Positions 18,568 through 29,145 of a DNA stretch of 64,000 nucleotides are shown in pieces; position 1 is the first letter of the stretch, and every line of letters begins with the position of its first letter. Location: assembly GCA_003222395.1 (NCBI GenBank), contig QHWB01000032.1, positions 186,001-250,000 on the forward strand, given 5' to 3'. This DNA is from Acidobacteriota bacterium (GTDB lineage Bacteria > Acidobacteriota > Vicinamibacteria > Vicinamibacterales > CAVVIG01). Under the pieces are notes generated by a model, which saw only the letters and a program-made list of their open reading frames with translations, had not been told where the DNA came from and did not search any database. A program made the translations under genes and the position numbers.

Positions 18568-21459
18568 ATGAGAAGTCTGATCACGTTCCTCGCGGCGCTG
18601 TCGCTCGTCGCCTCGGCGGCGCCCGCTTCGGCGCAGGTGCAGACCGGAAGCATCCTTGTCCGCGCTACGGACGAGCAGGGTGGGGTTACGCCAGGCGTCG
18701 GCGTCACGATCAGCAGCCCGGTACTCGTGTCGGGCACGATGACCGGCATCACGGATGCCGGCGGCGTGTACCGCTTCCCGTCGCTCGTTCCCGGAATCTA
18801 TACCGTGAAGCTCGAGCTGCAGGGATTCCAGTCGGTCGTGCGCGAGAACGTCGCGGTGCTCGTCGGCCAGACGACGCCCGTGGAACTGCAGTTGAAGGTC
18901 GCGACCGTCGCGGAGACGGTCACGGTCAGCGGCGCCTCGCCGGTCGTCGATACGACGAGCGCCAACGTCAACGTCAATTTGAGCGAGCAGCTGCTCCAGG
19001 GTACGCCCGGCGGACGCGACATCTGGGCGCTGGTTGAATACAAGGTGCCGAGCCTGACAATCACGCGACCCGATGTGGGAGGTACGTCAGGAGGGCTGCA
19101 AGGCACCTACAGCGCGCGCGGGACGACGAGCGCGCAGAATTCGCAGTACCTGAACGGCATCAACGTCGGCGATCCGAGCGCCATCGGCGCCGCCGGCTAC
19201 TACTACGATTTCGACGCCTTCGACGACATCCAGGTGTCGACCGGCGCGCACGACATCACCGTTCCGACCGGCGGCGTCTTCCTCAACATGGTGACCAAGA
19301 GCGGTGGCAACAAGTGGGCGGGGCGCACGACGTTTGCCTGGGAAGGCAGCGGCACGCAGAGCTCGAACATCGACGACAACCTGCTGAAATACGGTTTCCT
19401 GCCAGCGACGAACAAGGTCGACTTCGTCTCGGACGTGAACTTCAGCGTCGGCGGTCCGGTCGTCACGAACAAGCTGCGCGCGTTCGGATCGCTGCGCGAC
19501 TGGCGCGTGCACGTAAACGTCCCGGCGGCCTTCTCGGCAACGGTCCTCGATCAGACCAACATCGATTCAGGATTGCTGAACGTTACCTATCAGCTGAACG
19601 ACAACAACAAGCTGACCGGCTTCTACTCGCGGCAGCGCTACAGCAAACCCAATCGGTTTCTGCAGTCGCCCACGACGACGCTCGTGAAGGACTCCACGAG
19701 CGACGAAGAAGACATCTTCAATGTCTACCAGGCTCTGTGGAACACGATTCTCAGCAAGAACTTCTTCGTCGACGCCCGACTCGGATACAACACCATCCTG
19801 TTCCCGACGTACTTGAACGGCGGCGCACAATCGCTGACGGACAACGCGACGAACATCATCACCGGCAACTACACGGCCAACACCGTTCGGCATCGCCCGC
19901 GCCTGCAGGCGAACGCGACCGGCCAGTACTACGTCGACCGGGCGCTTGGCGGCAGACATGAATTCAAATTCGGGTTCGATCAGACGCACGCGGCCGGCCG
20001 CGTCGAAACCACGCGTTTCGACGATCTGACGGCCAACTGGAACAGCCAGACCAGCCTGGCGCAGAACGTCACTCTGTACGCCACGCCATTCCAGACGGCT
20101 ACCACGCTCGACGTGACGGCGCTCTTCGCGCAGGACAGCTATTCCGTGGATCGACTGACCGTCACCGGTGGCATTCGATACGAGCACCTGCACGGCTACC
20201 TGCCCGATCAGTCGAGTCCTGCGACTCGATGGACCGCGCTCGGCCTCCAGGCGTTCCAGAACGTGCCGCGCACGTTGTCGCGGGCCGACGTGGTGACGTG
20301 GAACACCGCCGGCCCTCGGTTGAGCGTTGCGTACGATGTCACTGGCGACGCGCGCACCGCCTTGAAGGCTTCTGCCGCGCGGTACTACTACGTCATCAGC
20401 ACGACCGGAACGCCGCTCGATGCGCTGAACCCGAACTCGACCTACCAGGCCACCTACACGTGGAACGACGCGAACCACGATCTGGTTTTTCAGCCGGGCG
20501 AGCAGACGGGCATACCCGTCATCACGTCGGGCACGACGACTTCCGTCGATCCGAATTACCGGCGGCCGTACACCGATGAATACACGGTCGGAGTCGATCG
20601 CGATCTGGGACAGGCGCTGAAAGTCAGCGCGGTGTACTCGTACCGCCGCGAACGATTCCAGCAAGGAACGCTGAATGCGAGCGGCGCGTACGCGACCGCC
20701 CTGACGACGCGCGCCGACACCGGGCCCGACGGCGTCGCGGGCACGGCCGACGACACGACATACTCGTTCTTCGATCGAATCGGCAGCGGAAACCTGGTCG
20801 TGGTGACGAACGACCCGACGAGCGTTCAAAGCTACAAGGGGCTCGAGCTGACCGCGAACAAGCGATTCACGAACCGGTGGCAGATGCTCGCCGGGTACAC
20901 GTTTGCCCACACGACCTGGAACAATTTCTCCGTGCCGAACCTGACGACGCCGAATCCCAACAGCGCAATCAATCAGAACGGTCCCGTGGTGACGAACCAA
21001 TACGGCACGAGTGCGGGACAGACCGGCGATCGTCCGCACCAGTTCAAGCTGACCGGCTCGTACATCCTGCCGTGGCAGAACGTCGAGCTGGCGGCGAATT
21101 TCCGATCGCAGAGCGGCGTCGCGTTGACGAGGTTCATCAACACGCGTCCGACCGTCGGCGGGACGTTCAACGTCAGCGTCGCGCCGGTCGGCGCGCTGCG
21201 GCTCGATCCGGTGACGACGCTCGATCTGCGCGCGAGCAAGCTCATGAAAGTCGGCTCGCAGTCGATCGAAGGATCGGTTGATTTCTACAACATCGCGAAC
21301 GCGAACACGATCTGGGATGCCCGCACCGGCAGCGGCACGCTGACGTTCCTGCAGGGCGGCGATCCGAACGGCGCGCGCAACGTCCTGCCGCAGTTCGGCT
21401 CACCGGCATCGGTGCTGGCGCCGCGCATCATCCGCTTCAACGTGGCGTTCAGATTCTGA
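18568..21459 (+). CDS. TonB-dependent receptor with N-terminal carboxypeptidase-regulatory-like domain
   Basis: 963 residues; ATG at 18568 follows AGGAGG. Signal peptide ends near APASAQ. A CarboxypepD_reg-like domain (GSILVRATDEQGGVTPGVGV) spans about residues 25-110, followed by the plug and a beta-barrel ending in VAFRF, with the terminal Phe needed for outer-membrane insertion. It differs strongly from the receptor at 10265 and so is not a recent duplicate. It is divergently arranged with the S9 peptidase, which makes peptide or protein fragments a possible substrate class; this is inference. It ends 10 bp from the convergent folE stop. Confidence 0.92.
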   Translation: MRSLITFLAALSLVASAAPASAQVQTGSILVRATDEQGGVTPGVGVTISSPVLVSGTMTGITDAGGVYRFPSLVPGIYTVKLELQGFQSVVRENVAVLVGQTTPVELQLKVATVAETVTVSGASPVVDTTSANVNVNLSEQLLQGTPGGRDIWALVEYKVPSLTITRPDVGGTSGGLQGTYSARGTTSAQNSQYLNGINVGDPSAIGAAGYYYDFDAFDDIQVSTGAHDITVPTGGVFLNMVTKSGGNKWAGRTTFAWEGSGTQSSNIDDNLLKYGFLPATNKVDFVSDVNFSVGGPVVTNKLRAFGSLRDWRVHVNVPAAFSATVLDQTNIDSGLLNVTYQLNDNNKLTGFYSRQRYSKPNRFLQSPTTTLVKDSTSDEEDIFNVYQALWNTILSKNFFVDARLGYNTILFPTYLNGGAQSLTDNATNIITGNYTANTVRHRPRLQANATGQYYVDRALGGRHEFKFGFDQTHAAGRVETTRFDDLTANWNSQTSLAQNVTLYATPFQTATTLDVTALFAQDSYSVDRLTVTGGIRYEHLHGYLPDQSSPATRWTALGLQAFQNVPRTLSRADVVTWNTAGPRLSVAYDVTGDARTALKASAARYYYVISTTGTPLDALNPNSTYQATYTWNDANHDLVFQPGEQTGIPVITSGTTTSVDPNYRRPYTDEYTVGVDRDLGQALKVSAVYSYRRERFQQGTLNASGAYATALTTRADTGPDGVAGTADDTTYSFFDRIGSGNLVVVTNDPTSVQSYKGLELTANKRFTNRWQMLAGYTFAHTTWNNFSVPNLTTPNPNSAINQNGPVVTNQYGTSAGQTGDRPHQFKLTGSYILPWQNVELAANFRSQSGVALTRFINTRPTVGGTFNVSVAPVGALRLDPVTTLDLRASKLMKVGSQSIEGSVDFYNIANANTIWDARTGSGTLTFLQGGDPNGARNVLPQFGSPASVLAPRIIRFNVAFRF

Positions 21460-21469
21460 CAGGACTGTC

Positions 21470-22090
21470 TTAGTCTTCTTCTCCGACGCAGGCGAGCGTC
21501 GCGGCGCGGTCGGCGATGCCTGGCACCGCGCTGCGCAGTTTGATCAGCTCGAGGAATTCGATCCGCGTCCGCGCGTTGTTGCGGAATGCGCCGACCATCG
21601 CGCTGGTGACGGCGAACGAGTTCTGCTTCTCGACGCCGCGCATCGACATGCAGAGATGCGTCGCTTCCATGACGACGGCCACGCCGAGCGGCGCGATCTT
21701 GTCGCGGATCGTGTCGGCGATCTGGTTCGTCAACCGCTCCTGCACCTGCAGGCGCCGCGCGAAGACGTCGACGAGCCGCGGAATCTTGCTCAGCCCGATC
21801 ACCTTGTTGCTCGGAATGTACGCGATGTGGCACTTGCCGAAGAACGGCAGCAGATGATGCTCGCAGAGGCTGTAGAAGTCGATGTCCTTGACGATCACCA
21901 TCTCGCTATAATCGACGGTGAACAGGGCGTTGTTCAGTACGTGATCGATATCCGCGTCGTATCCACTGGTCAGGAATTTGTACGCCTTCTCCACGCGCTT
22001 CGGTGTATCGAGCAGCCCTTCGCGCGCCGGATCTTCGCCCATCTCCGCCAGCAGCCGCCTGATCAGATCCTGCATCACGTTATTGTACAT
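21470..22090 (-). CDS. folE: GTP cyclohydrolase I
   Basis: 206 residues, or 201 if the second Met (MQDLIRRLL) is used. It makes 7,8-dihydroneopterin triphosphate from GTP, the first step of folate (and queuosine/biopterin) synthesis. The zinc ligands are in place: C76 and H79 in [10 protein letters not shown] and C147 in [11 protein letters not shown]. The [20 protein letters not shown] signature and the C-terminal TRIEFLELI strand are intact. It stands alone here, convergent with a TonB receptor gene, and its 5' end touches the divergent TatT-like frame. Confidence 0.97.
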   Translation of the reverse strand: MYNNVMQDLIRRLLAEMGEDPAREGLLDTPKRVEKAYKFLTSGYDADIDHVLNNALFTVDYSEMVIVKDIDFYSLCEHHLLPFFGKCHIAYIPSNKVIGLSKIPRLVDVFARRLQVQERLTNQIADTIRDKIAPLGVAVVMEATHLCMSMRGVEKQNSFAVTSAMVGAFRNNARTRIEFLELIKLRSAVPGIADRAATLACVGEED

Positions 22091-22772
22091 CTCCTCATTT
22101 GAGGCGACGGGGTACGCGCAGGTTGCAGATGCGCTCTACGCCGATCGCGCCAACCTCGCGAGCGCGCGCCGCGCGGCGCAGCTGTGGAGCGCGGACCTCG
22201 CGCGCGATCCGAACCAGTTCGACGCTGCGTGGAAGCTGTCGCGCGTCGACTACTGGCTCGGCCGACACGCATCGGAAGCCGAAGGACGGCGGCTGTTCGA
22301 GCAGGGCATCGAGGCGGGACGCAAGGCTTCAGCGCTGCAACCGAATCGGCCCGAAGGTCATTTCTGGACGGCGGCGAACATGGGCGAGCTCGCCGAATCG
22401 TATGGCATGCGCCAGGGAATCAGGTATCGATCACCGATCAGGCAGGAGCTGGAGACGGTGCTTCGAATCGCTCCGGCGTATCAGGCCGGCTCCGCCGACC
22501 GCGCGCTCGGCCGCTGGTATGCGAGGGTGCCGCGACTTTTCGGCGGCAGCCGCAGACTTGCGGAAGAGCATCTCCGCGCGTCGCTGAAGTACGACCCGAA
22601 CAGCACGCTCTCGCATCTCTTTCTCGCGGAACTGTTCCTCGACGACGGGCGGAAGGACGAAGCGCGCCGCGAGCTGCAAGCAGTCATCGACGCGCCGCCC
22701 GATCCGGACTGGATGCCGGAGGATACGGAGTACAAGGAAAAGGCTAGGAAGATGATGGCAAGTCTGAAGTAA
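22083..22772 (+). CDS. TatT-like helical-repeat protein, start uncertain
   Basis: About 229 residues from a TTG at 22083; the frame is open back to 21978 but that part is antisense to folE and looks non-coding. The body has TPR-like helices ([20 protein letters not shown], then [20 protein letters not shown]) and the [20 protein letters not shown] and [18 protein letters not shown] segments typical of TRAP-associated TatT-type proteins. Those normally have a signal peptide or lipobox, which is missing, so the 5' end may have been lost or an upstream start replaced. No TRAP transporter genes are adjacent. The last codons (SLK-stop) are part of a period-7 repeat arm. Confidence 0.6.
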   Translation: MYISSFEATGYAQVADALYADRANLASARRAAQLWSADLARDPNQFDAAWKLSRVDYWLGRHASEAEGRRLFEQGIEAGRKASALQPNRPEGHFWTAANMGELAESYGMRQGIRYRSPIRQELETVLRIAPAYQAGSADRALGRWYARVPRLFGGSRRLAEEHLRASLKYDPNSTLSHLFLAELFLDDGRKDEARRELQAVIDAPPDPDWMPEDTEYKEKARKMMASLK

Positions 22773-22897
22773 GAAGTACGGAGTAGAACGCCGAGTTTGC
22801 AAAGATCGCAGAGCAACGTGATCCTGTGTGATCTTTGCGTCCTCTGCGTTTTGTTGTACTTCGTACTTCGTACTTCGTACTTCAGACTTCGTACTTG
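22760..22897. repeat. Inverted repeat built of GTACTTC heptamers
   Basis: The right arm (22852-22897) has the heptamer GTACTTC in tandem, with one unit changed to AGACTTC. The left arm (22760-22788) carries the complementary AAGTCTG/AAGTAAG/AAGTACG units. Between them is a second pair of complementary blocks (GCAAAGATCGCAGAG and GATCTTTGCGTCCTCTGCG). The arms overlap the 3' ends of both convergent genes. Confidence 0.65.
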
Positions 22898-23736
22898 TAA
22901 AAACCCCTGCCCGTTTTGCGTCCGTGGTAGCCGGCGAGCACCATCCGCTTCAGCAGCGGCGGCGGCGCGTATGCCGGCTCGCGGAACTCCTCGAACATGA
23001 TGTTCGCGATGTAGTAGGTCGTGTCGAGGCCGACGAAGTCGAGCAGCGTGAAAGGCCCCATCGGATAGCCGCATCCGAGCGTCATGCCCTTGTCGATGTC
23101 CTCGAGCGTGCCTAGTCCGTTCTCGTACGCGCGGACGGCATCGAGCAGATACGGAACCAGCAGCCGGTTGACGATGAACCCGGGCCGATCGGGCGCGGTG
23201 ATCGCCGTCTTCCCGAGCGACTCGGCGAATGCGTAGAGCGTCCGATATGTCTCGTCGCTGGTCGTCAGCGCGCGGATCACTTCCACGAGCTTCATGATCG
23301 GGACGGGATTGAAGAAATGGAGTCCGCCGAAGCGATCCGGCCGCTTGGTCGCGGCCGCCAGCTCGGTGATGCACAGCGACGACGTGTTCGAGACGAGAAT
23401 CGTCTCGCGCCTGACGACGTGCTCGAGCTCGGCGTAGGTCTGTTTCTTGTCGGCGAGGCTCTCGATAATCGCCTCCACGATCAGGTCGCAGCCATCCAGC
23501 GCGTCGAACGTCGTCGTCCCGGACAGATTGGCCATCGTCTTGTCGCGCGATTCGACGGTCGCCTTGCCCTTCGCGACGCCTTCGTCGAGGAACTTTCTGA
23601 TCCGTCCGAGGCCCTTGTTCAGAAACGCGTCGTCCACCTCGCGCACAATCGTCTTGTAGCCCGCAGCGGCGCAGACTTGCGCGATCCCCGATCCCATCAG
23701 CCCACAACCCAGAACGCCGACTGTCTTGATTTGCAT
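22882..23736 (-). CDS. 3-hydroxybutyryl/3-hydroxyacyl-CoA dehydrogenase
   Basis: 284 residues from the ATG at 23736. It oxidises (S)-3-hydroxyacyl-CoA with NAD+ in fatty-acid or butyrate metabolism. The Rossmann motif GCGLMGSG is at the N-terminus. SSLCITELA, HFFNPVPIMKLVEVI (with the catalytic His) and GFIVNRLLVPYLLDA are family signatures, and the C-terminal TGRGFYKYEV is typical. Codons of the final KYEV-stop are AAG TAC GAA GTC TGA, the same bases as the heptamer array beyond the stop. It is 4 bp downstream of the dehydrogenase gene at 23741, so both are co-transcribed. Confidence 0.93.
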   Translation of the reverse strand: MQIKTVGVLGCGLMGSGIAQVCAAAGYKTIVREVDDAFLNKGLGRIRKFLDEGVAKGKATVESRDKTMANLSGTTTFDALDGCDLIVEAIIESLADKKQTYAELEHVVRRETILVSNTSSLCITELAAATKRPDRFGGLHFFNPVPIMKLVEVIRALTTSDETYRTLYAFAESLGKTAITAPDRPGFIVNRLLVPYLLDAVRAYENGLGTLEDIDKGMTLGCGYPMGPFTLLDFVGLDTTYYIANIMFEEFREPAYAPPPLLKRMVLAGYHGRKTGRGFYKYEV

Positions 23737-23740
23737 AGGC

Positions 23741-24832
23741 TCAATTCTTTGTCTGCTCTGCATCCGTTCTGTCTTTCATGTCTTTGCGTTCTATGAGCCT
23801 GGCGACGTAATCGCCCGTCTCTTTCGTGCCGAGCGTGCCGCCGATCTCCGCGGTGCCGTTCTTCGAGACGACCGACTGTTTCACGGCGGCCTCGATCGCC
23901 GCTGCTTCCTGTTTCAGTCCGAGATAGTCGAGCATCAGTGCGGCTGAGAGGATCGCGCCTACGGGGTTCGCAACGTTCTTGCCCGCGTACTTCGGCGCCG
24001 AGCCATGGACCGGCTCGAACATCGACGTCCGCCCGGGATGCAGGTTGCCCGACGCCGCCATGCCGAGCCCGCCCTGCAACTGGGCGCCGAGGTCGGTGAT
24101 GATGTCGCCGAACATGTTGTTGGTGACGATGACCTCGAACTGCGCGGGGTTCTTCACCATCTGCATCGTGAGCGCGTCGATGTACATGTGGGACGCCTCG
24201 ACGCCCCCGTACTGGGCCGACAGCTCGGCGAAGACACGCTGCCACAACGCGTGTCCCTGCGTCATCGCGTTGCTCTTGTCGGCCATCAGCACTTTCTTCA
24301 ACCCGTTGGCCTCGGCGTACTCGAACGCATGCTTGACGATCCGGTGCACACCTTTGAACGTGTTGATCTCCTCCTGCACCGCGATCTCGTCTGGGGTCCC
24401 CGCCTTGAAGCGGCCGCCGACGTTCACGTACACGCCTTCGGTGTTCTCGCGAAAGACCACGAAATCGACGTCTTCGGGCCCGCGGTTCTTCAGCGGACAC
24501 AGCCGCTCGTCGAGCAGCCGCACGGGCCGGTGATTCACGTAGAGATCGAGCTCGAAGCGCGTGCCCAGCAGGATGTCGCGCGCGTGACGCATGTCGGGGA
24601 TCCGCGGATCGCCGAGCGCGCCGATGTAGATGGCGTCGAACTGATCGCGCAGCATCGCGTAGCCGTTCGGCGGGAGGCTGATGCCGGTCTGCAGGAAATA
24701 GTCCGCGCCGTACGGCAGCATCTCGAGGTCGAAGGTGCGGCCGAACACGCGCCCGACCGCGCGGACCACCTTGACCGCTTCCGCCGTGACGTCAATGCCA
24801 ATCCCGTCGCCGGGAATCACCGCGATGCGCAT
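23741..24832 (-). CDS. Isocitrate/isopropylmalate dehydrogenase family, tartrate dehydrogenase-like
   Basis: 363 residues from the ATG at 24832. Beta-decarboxylating NAD(P)-dependent dehydrogenase. Visible motifs are AVIPGDGIGIDV, the substrate loop RFELDLYVNHRPVRLL, FRENTEGVYVNVGG, and the metal-binding NNMFGDIITDLGAQLQGG with EPVHGSAP. The loop is closer to tartrate dehydrogenase (D-malate/tartrate type, RP-RLL) than to classical LeuB, so leucine synthesis should not be assumed; no leuACD genes are present. It shares a transcript with the hydroxyacyl-CoA dehydrogenase and lies 12 bp upstream-adjacent to the histidine kinase stop on the same strand. Confidence 0.85.
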   Translation of the reverse strand: MRIAVIPGDGIGIDVTAEAVKVVRAVGRVFGRTFDLEMLPYGADYFLQTGISLPPNGYAMLRDQFDAIYIGALGDPRIPDMRHARDILLGTRFELDLYVNHRPVRLLDERLCPLKNRGPEDVDFVVFRENTEGVYVNVGGRFKAGTPDEIAVQEEINTFKGVHRIVKHAFEYAEANGLKKVLMADKSNAMTQGHALWQRVFAELSAQYGGVEASHMYIDALTMQMVKNPAQFEVIVTNNMFGDIITDLGAQLQGGLGMAASGNLHPGRTSMFEPVHGSAPKYAGKNVANPVGAILSAALMLDYLGLKQEAAAIEAAVKQSVVSKNGTAEIGGTLGTKETGDYVARLIERKDMKDRTDAEQTKN

Positions 24833-24843
24833 TGGATAATTGG

Positions 24844-26889
24844 CTAGGCCTGCACCGGACCGGGAAATCCGGCGCCTGGAAGCGTGAGGCGGAAACATGC
24901 GCCGACAGCGGTCGGCACGAGCTCGAGCTTGCCGCCGTGCGCGTTGGCGATGCCGAACGATGACGAGAGACCGAAGCCGGTGCCGCTCACCTCCGGCTTG
25001 GTCGTCACGAACGGTTCGAAGATTCTCGGCGTCACGTCCGGCGCGATGCCAGGCCCGTCGTCGCTGATCTCGAGTGCGGCCTGCTCACCGACGAGATACG
25101 TCCGCACTCGAAGAATGCCGCGGCCGTGGGCGCTGGCCATGGCGTGATGCGCGTTGATGATGAGATGCGCGACCAGCTGCTGGATCTGTTCGCGATTGGC
25201 CATGACGAGTGGGAGATTCGGCGCGTAGTCCTCGTGGATTTTGATGGCCGCCATCTCGAGCTCGTACGCCCGTACCCGGACGGCGGCCTCGACGACCTCG
25301 TTCAGGTCGACGAGCAGCCGCTCGTCGGCCGACTTCCGCGCGAACGTCAGCAGATTGCGGATGATCCGTCCGGCACGCGCGCCCTCGGCGCGGGCGCGAT
25401 CGATGTCGGCGCGCGTCGTCGGATCGACGGCGTGATTCCGCAGCACGTCGAGCGTGCCGATGATCGACTGGAGCGGGTTGTTCAGCTCGTGGGCGACGCC
25501 CGACACCAGCTCGCCGATCGCCGACAACCGCTCGCCGCGCACCAGCTGCTCGCGGACGCGAACGTCGTCGGTCATGTCGCGGATGACGCCGACGATGTAG
25601 GCGATCCGACCGCCGGCGTCGAGCATCGGCGCCGCCGACCACGCCGCCTGAAAAGTCGAGCCGTCCTTGCGCGCAATCCACGTCGTGGCGCGGACGACCT
25701 GCGGCTTCGCGCGCAGCCGCTCGCGCAGCGCCGGCAGCTCGGCCTGAGACTCGGGCGCGACGAGCTGCGCCGGCGTCAGCGACTGCAGTTCCTCCCGCGT
25801 GTAGCCGACCGCGCGGCAGAACGCATCGTTCGCGTACTCGATGCGCTTCCCCTGCGCAATGAGGATGAGATCGCCGGCGTGCTCGCACGCCGTCGCGAGC
25901 AGACGTACGCGATCGTTCGCCCGATCGACGGCCCGTTGATCGACGCGCAGCCGAACCATCACCAGGCCGATGCCGGCGACGAGCGCGCAGGCCGTCGCGA
26001 GATCGCGCATGCGATCGACAGGATCGCCGAGCGGCATCAGATAACGCAGTCCGTAGCCCACGCCGGTGACGATGAGGATGGCGGTAAACAAGAGCAGCGG
26101 CGACGCGTGACGGGGAACCGACGCCGTAATCGAGTGGGTTTCGACGACCGAGGCCGGCGCCGTGTCCGCCGCCCATGCTGCGAACCAGAACGGGAGCATC
26201 CAGCCGACGTCGGCCGGTGACCCGGTCTGGTAGTCGCCGCGCAGCGTGATGAAGGAGAGGACGATCAGCACGGCGAACGCGAGGATCAGGCCGGCGGCGA
26301 GACGCGCATATACGGCGCGCCACTGGTTTTGGCCAGCCATTGCCGCCGCCGCCACGAGCCCGACGACCGACGCCAGCCGCACGCTCGGGCCGATGAACGC
26401 GAGGGACCGAAACGCCAGTGACGCATGCGACGCGTCCATTCCCGGCGCGATGATCAACGACCAGTACAGAAACCCGGTGAGCGATACGAGCACGGCGATG
26501 TCGAGCGTGGCGGTGAGCGCCGTCTCGCTGCGCGGTCCGCGATGCGGCCAGGCCACGATGGCAATAAGCGGCAGCGCCGAGCCCGAAAGCTGCAGGATGA
26601 TGTGCCACTTGAACCACGGCAGCGGCATCGACCGGAGGACTTCGTCGCTGGCCCATCCCACTTGTCCGATCAGCCACAGCGCCGCCCACGCCGCAATGGC
26701 ACCGAAGAAGACCGCCTGCCGGCCGCGCCACGCCGCCCGCCGCCGAATGATGACGGCGAGCGGGACGAACGGCGGCAAAAGCAGCGCGGCGTTGCCGACG
26801 AGCAGCCGCGCGGACGTACGATCGCCGAGCGCCCACACGAGCGCGGCGTACAAGCCGCAATACGCGAGACCGGCGATCGCCCAGTTCAT
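24844..26889 (-). CDS. Membrane histidine kinase with PAS domain
   Basis: 681 residues from the ATG at 26889. About eight or nine hydrophobic segments fill the first ~330 residues, a 7TM-like sensor with no large periplasmic loop. A PAS domain follows (ACEHAGDLILIAQGKRIEYA, then GYTREELQSLTPAQLVAPES), then HisKA with the phosphoacceptor in VSGVAHELNNPLQSI, and HATPase_c with EISDDGPGIAP and GTGFGLSSSFGI. No response regulator is adjacent, so it is an orphan kinase here. It is on the same strand as the genes 12 bp downstream. Confidence 0.9.
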   Translation of the reverse strand: MNWAIAGLAYCGLYAALVWALGDRTSARLLVGNAALLLPPFVPLAVIIRRRAAWRGRQAVFFGAIAAWAALWLIGQVGWASDEVLRSMPLPWFKWHIILQLSGSALPLIAIVAWPHRGPRSETALTATLDIAVLVSLTGFLYWSLIIAPGMDASHASLAFRSLAFIGPSVRLASVVGLVAAAAMAGQNQWRAVYARLAAGLILAFAVLIVLSFITLRGDYQTGSPADVGWMLPFWFAAWAADTAPASVVETHSITASVPRHASPLLLFTAILIVTGVGYGLRYLMPLGDPVDRMRDLATACALVAGIGLVMVRLRVDQRAVDRANDRVRLLATACEHAGDLILIAQGKRIEYANDAFCRAVGYTREELQSLTPAQLVAPESQAELPALRERLRAKPQVVRATTWIARKDGSTFQAAWSAAPMLDAGGRIAYIVGVIRDMTDDVRVREQLVRGERLSAIGELVSGVAHELNNPLQSIIGTLDVLRNHAVDPTTRADIDRARAEGARAGRIIRNLLTFARKSADERLLVDLNEVVEAAVRVRAYELEMAAIKIHEDYAPNLPLVMANREQIQQLVAHLIINAHHAMASAHGRGILRVRTYLVGEQAALEISDDGPGIAPDVTPRIFEPFVTTKPEVSGTGFGLSSSFGIANAHGGKLELVPTAVGACFRLTLPGAGFPGPVQA

Positions 26890-26903
26890 TCGTGATGTTG
26901 TCG

Positions 26904-26980
26904 GGCGGGAAGGGCAGGAAGGCATGATGGGCGGGACAAGCCCTGGTCTCCCGCCTATCCCGCCGTCCTGCCCTTCCCGC
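26904..26980. repeat. 34-bp inverted repeat, GGGCAGG/GGCGGGA-type
   Basis: Left arm 26904-26937 and right arm 26947-26980 pair over about 34 bp with a few mismatches (GCGGGAAGGGCAGGA at both outer ends) around a 9-nt loop. It lies between the histidine kinase and the aldehyde dehydrogenase gene. Composition resembles the repeat-like tail of the gene at 15670. Confidence 0.55.
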
Positions 26981-26983
26981 GCG

Positions 26984-28495
<1,512 letters not shown>

Positions 28496-28717
28496 GGTGC
28501 TGAGAGTGCCGTACTGTGGACTTCGCCTGCAACAGAACACCAAAAAGTCCGCTGCGGCAGGGATTTACGTCTCCTCCTGCGCTGCAACCTTTTGGAGTCA
28601 ACCACGACCAAAGCGACAGGCGGAGCCGCAATTGGCCGATAAATGAGAGCAAATGACCGCGGCCGTCGTGGCATGAATCCTGAATTATAGATAGCTGTCC
28701 GTGGAGACGGACCACCG

Positions 28718-29113
28718 ATGCTGCCAAACGCTGGGACCACCAACACGCTCCGCAGGGCCAATGCCGCTGCCACCGCCCAGAAGGTGGTCATCGTCAACGG
28801 CAGTCCGGAGATCCTCGAGCTGCTCGAAACGGTTCTGGACGCCGGTCGGTACGACGTCGTCTTTGTCGAATCGAGTCAGCATGCGTATTCGCAGATCAAG
28901 CGGGTGCAGCCCAATCTGGTCATCCTGTGCGTCCGCATCGACGACGGCGACGGTTTTCAGGTGCTGTCGATGCTCAAGCTTGACGAGGAGACCCGCGCGA
29001 TTCCGGTTCTCACGTATACGAGCGAGTACGAAGGGCGCGAATCGCAGGACGAGGTAGCCGAACCGGCAGAGGCGGAAATGTTCGCGGCCAAGCCGGCGGT
29101 GTGGATGAACTGA
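28718..29113 (+). CDS. Degenerate receiver-domain protein (phosphoacceptor Asp replaced by Cys)
   Basis: 131 residues, a single CheY-like domain. The fold is recognisable (KVVIVNGSPEILELLETVLD, NLVILCVRIDDGDGF, PVLTYTSEYE, AAKPAV), but the acidic pair that binds Mg2+ is Asn27-Gly28 and the phosphoacceptor position is Cys71 (LCVR in place of LDxR). The Lys-Pro near the C-terminus is kept. It is therefore unlikely to be phosphorylated in the usual way and may act as a constitutive or redox-responsive adaptor. It lies 32 bp upstream of a PilZ gene on the same strand. Confidence 0.8.
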   Translation: MLPNAGTTNTLRRANAAATAQKVVIVNGSPEILELLETVLDAGRYDVVFVESSQHAYSQIKRVQPNLVILCVRIDDGDGFQVLSMLKLDEETRAIPVLTYTSEYEGRESQDEVAEPAEAEMFAAKPAVWMN

Positions 29114-29145
29114 CGGCTCAGGTGCCTATGCTATAGTCCGGCCGG

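Noticed and set aside
23741-24832. Calling the gene leuB
   Set aside because: The substrate loop resembles tartrate/malate-type dehydrogenases and no leucine genes are near, so the symbol was left empty.
26904-26980. A ninth period-7 array
   Set aside because: The inverted repeat is clear but its GG spacing is mixed, partly 9 bp, so it was listed as a separate repeat.
28496-28717. c-di-GMP riboswitch upstream of the pseudo-receiver/PilZ genes
   Set aside because: The sequence has short paired segments but no conserved GEMM tetraloop/receptor core that I could defend.
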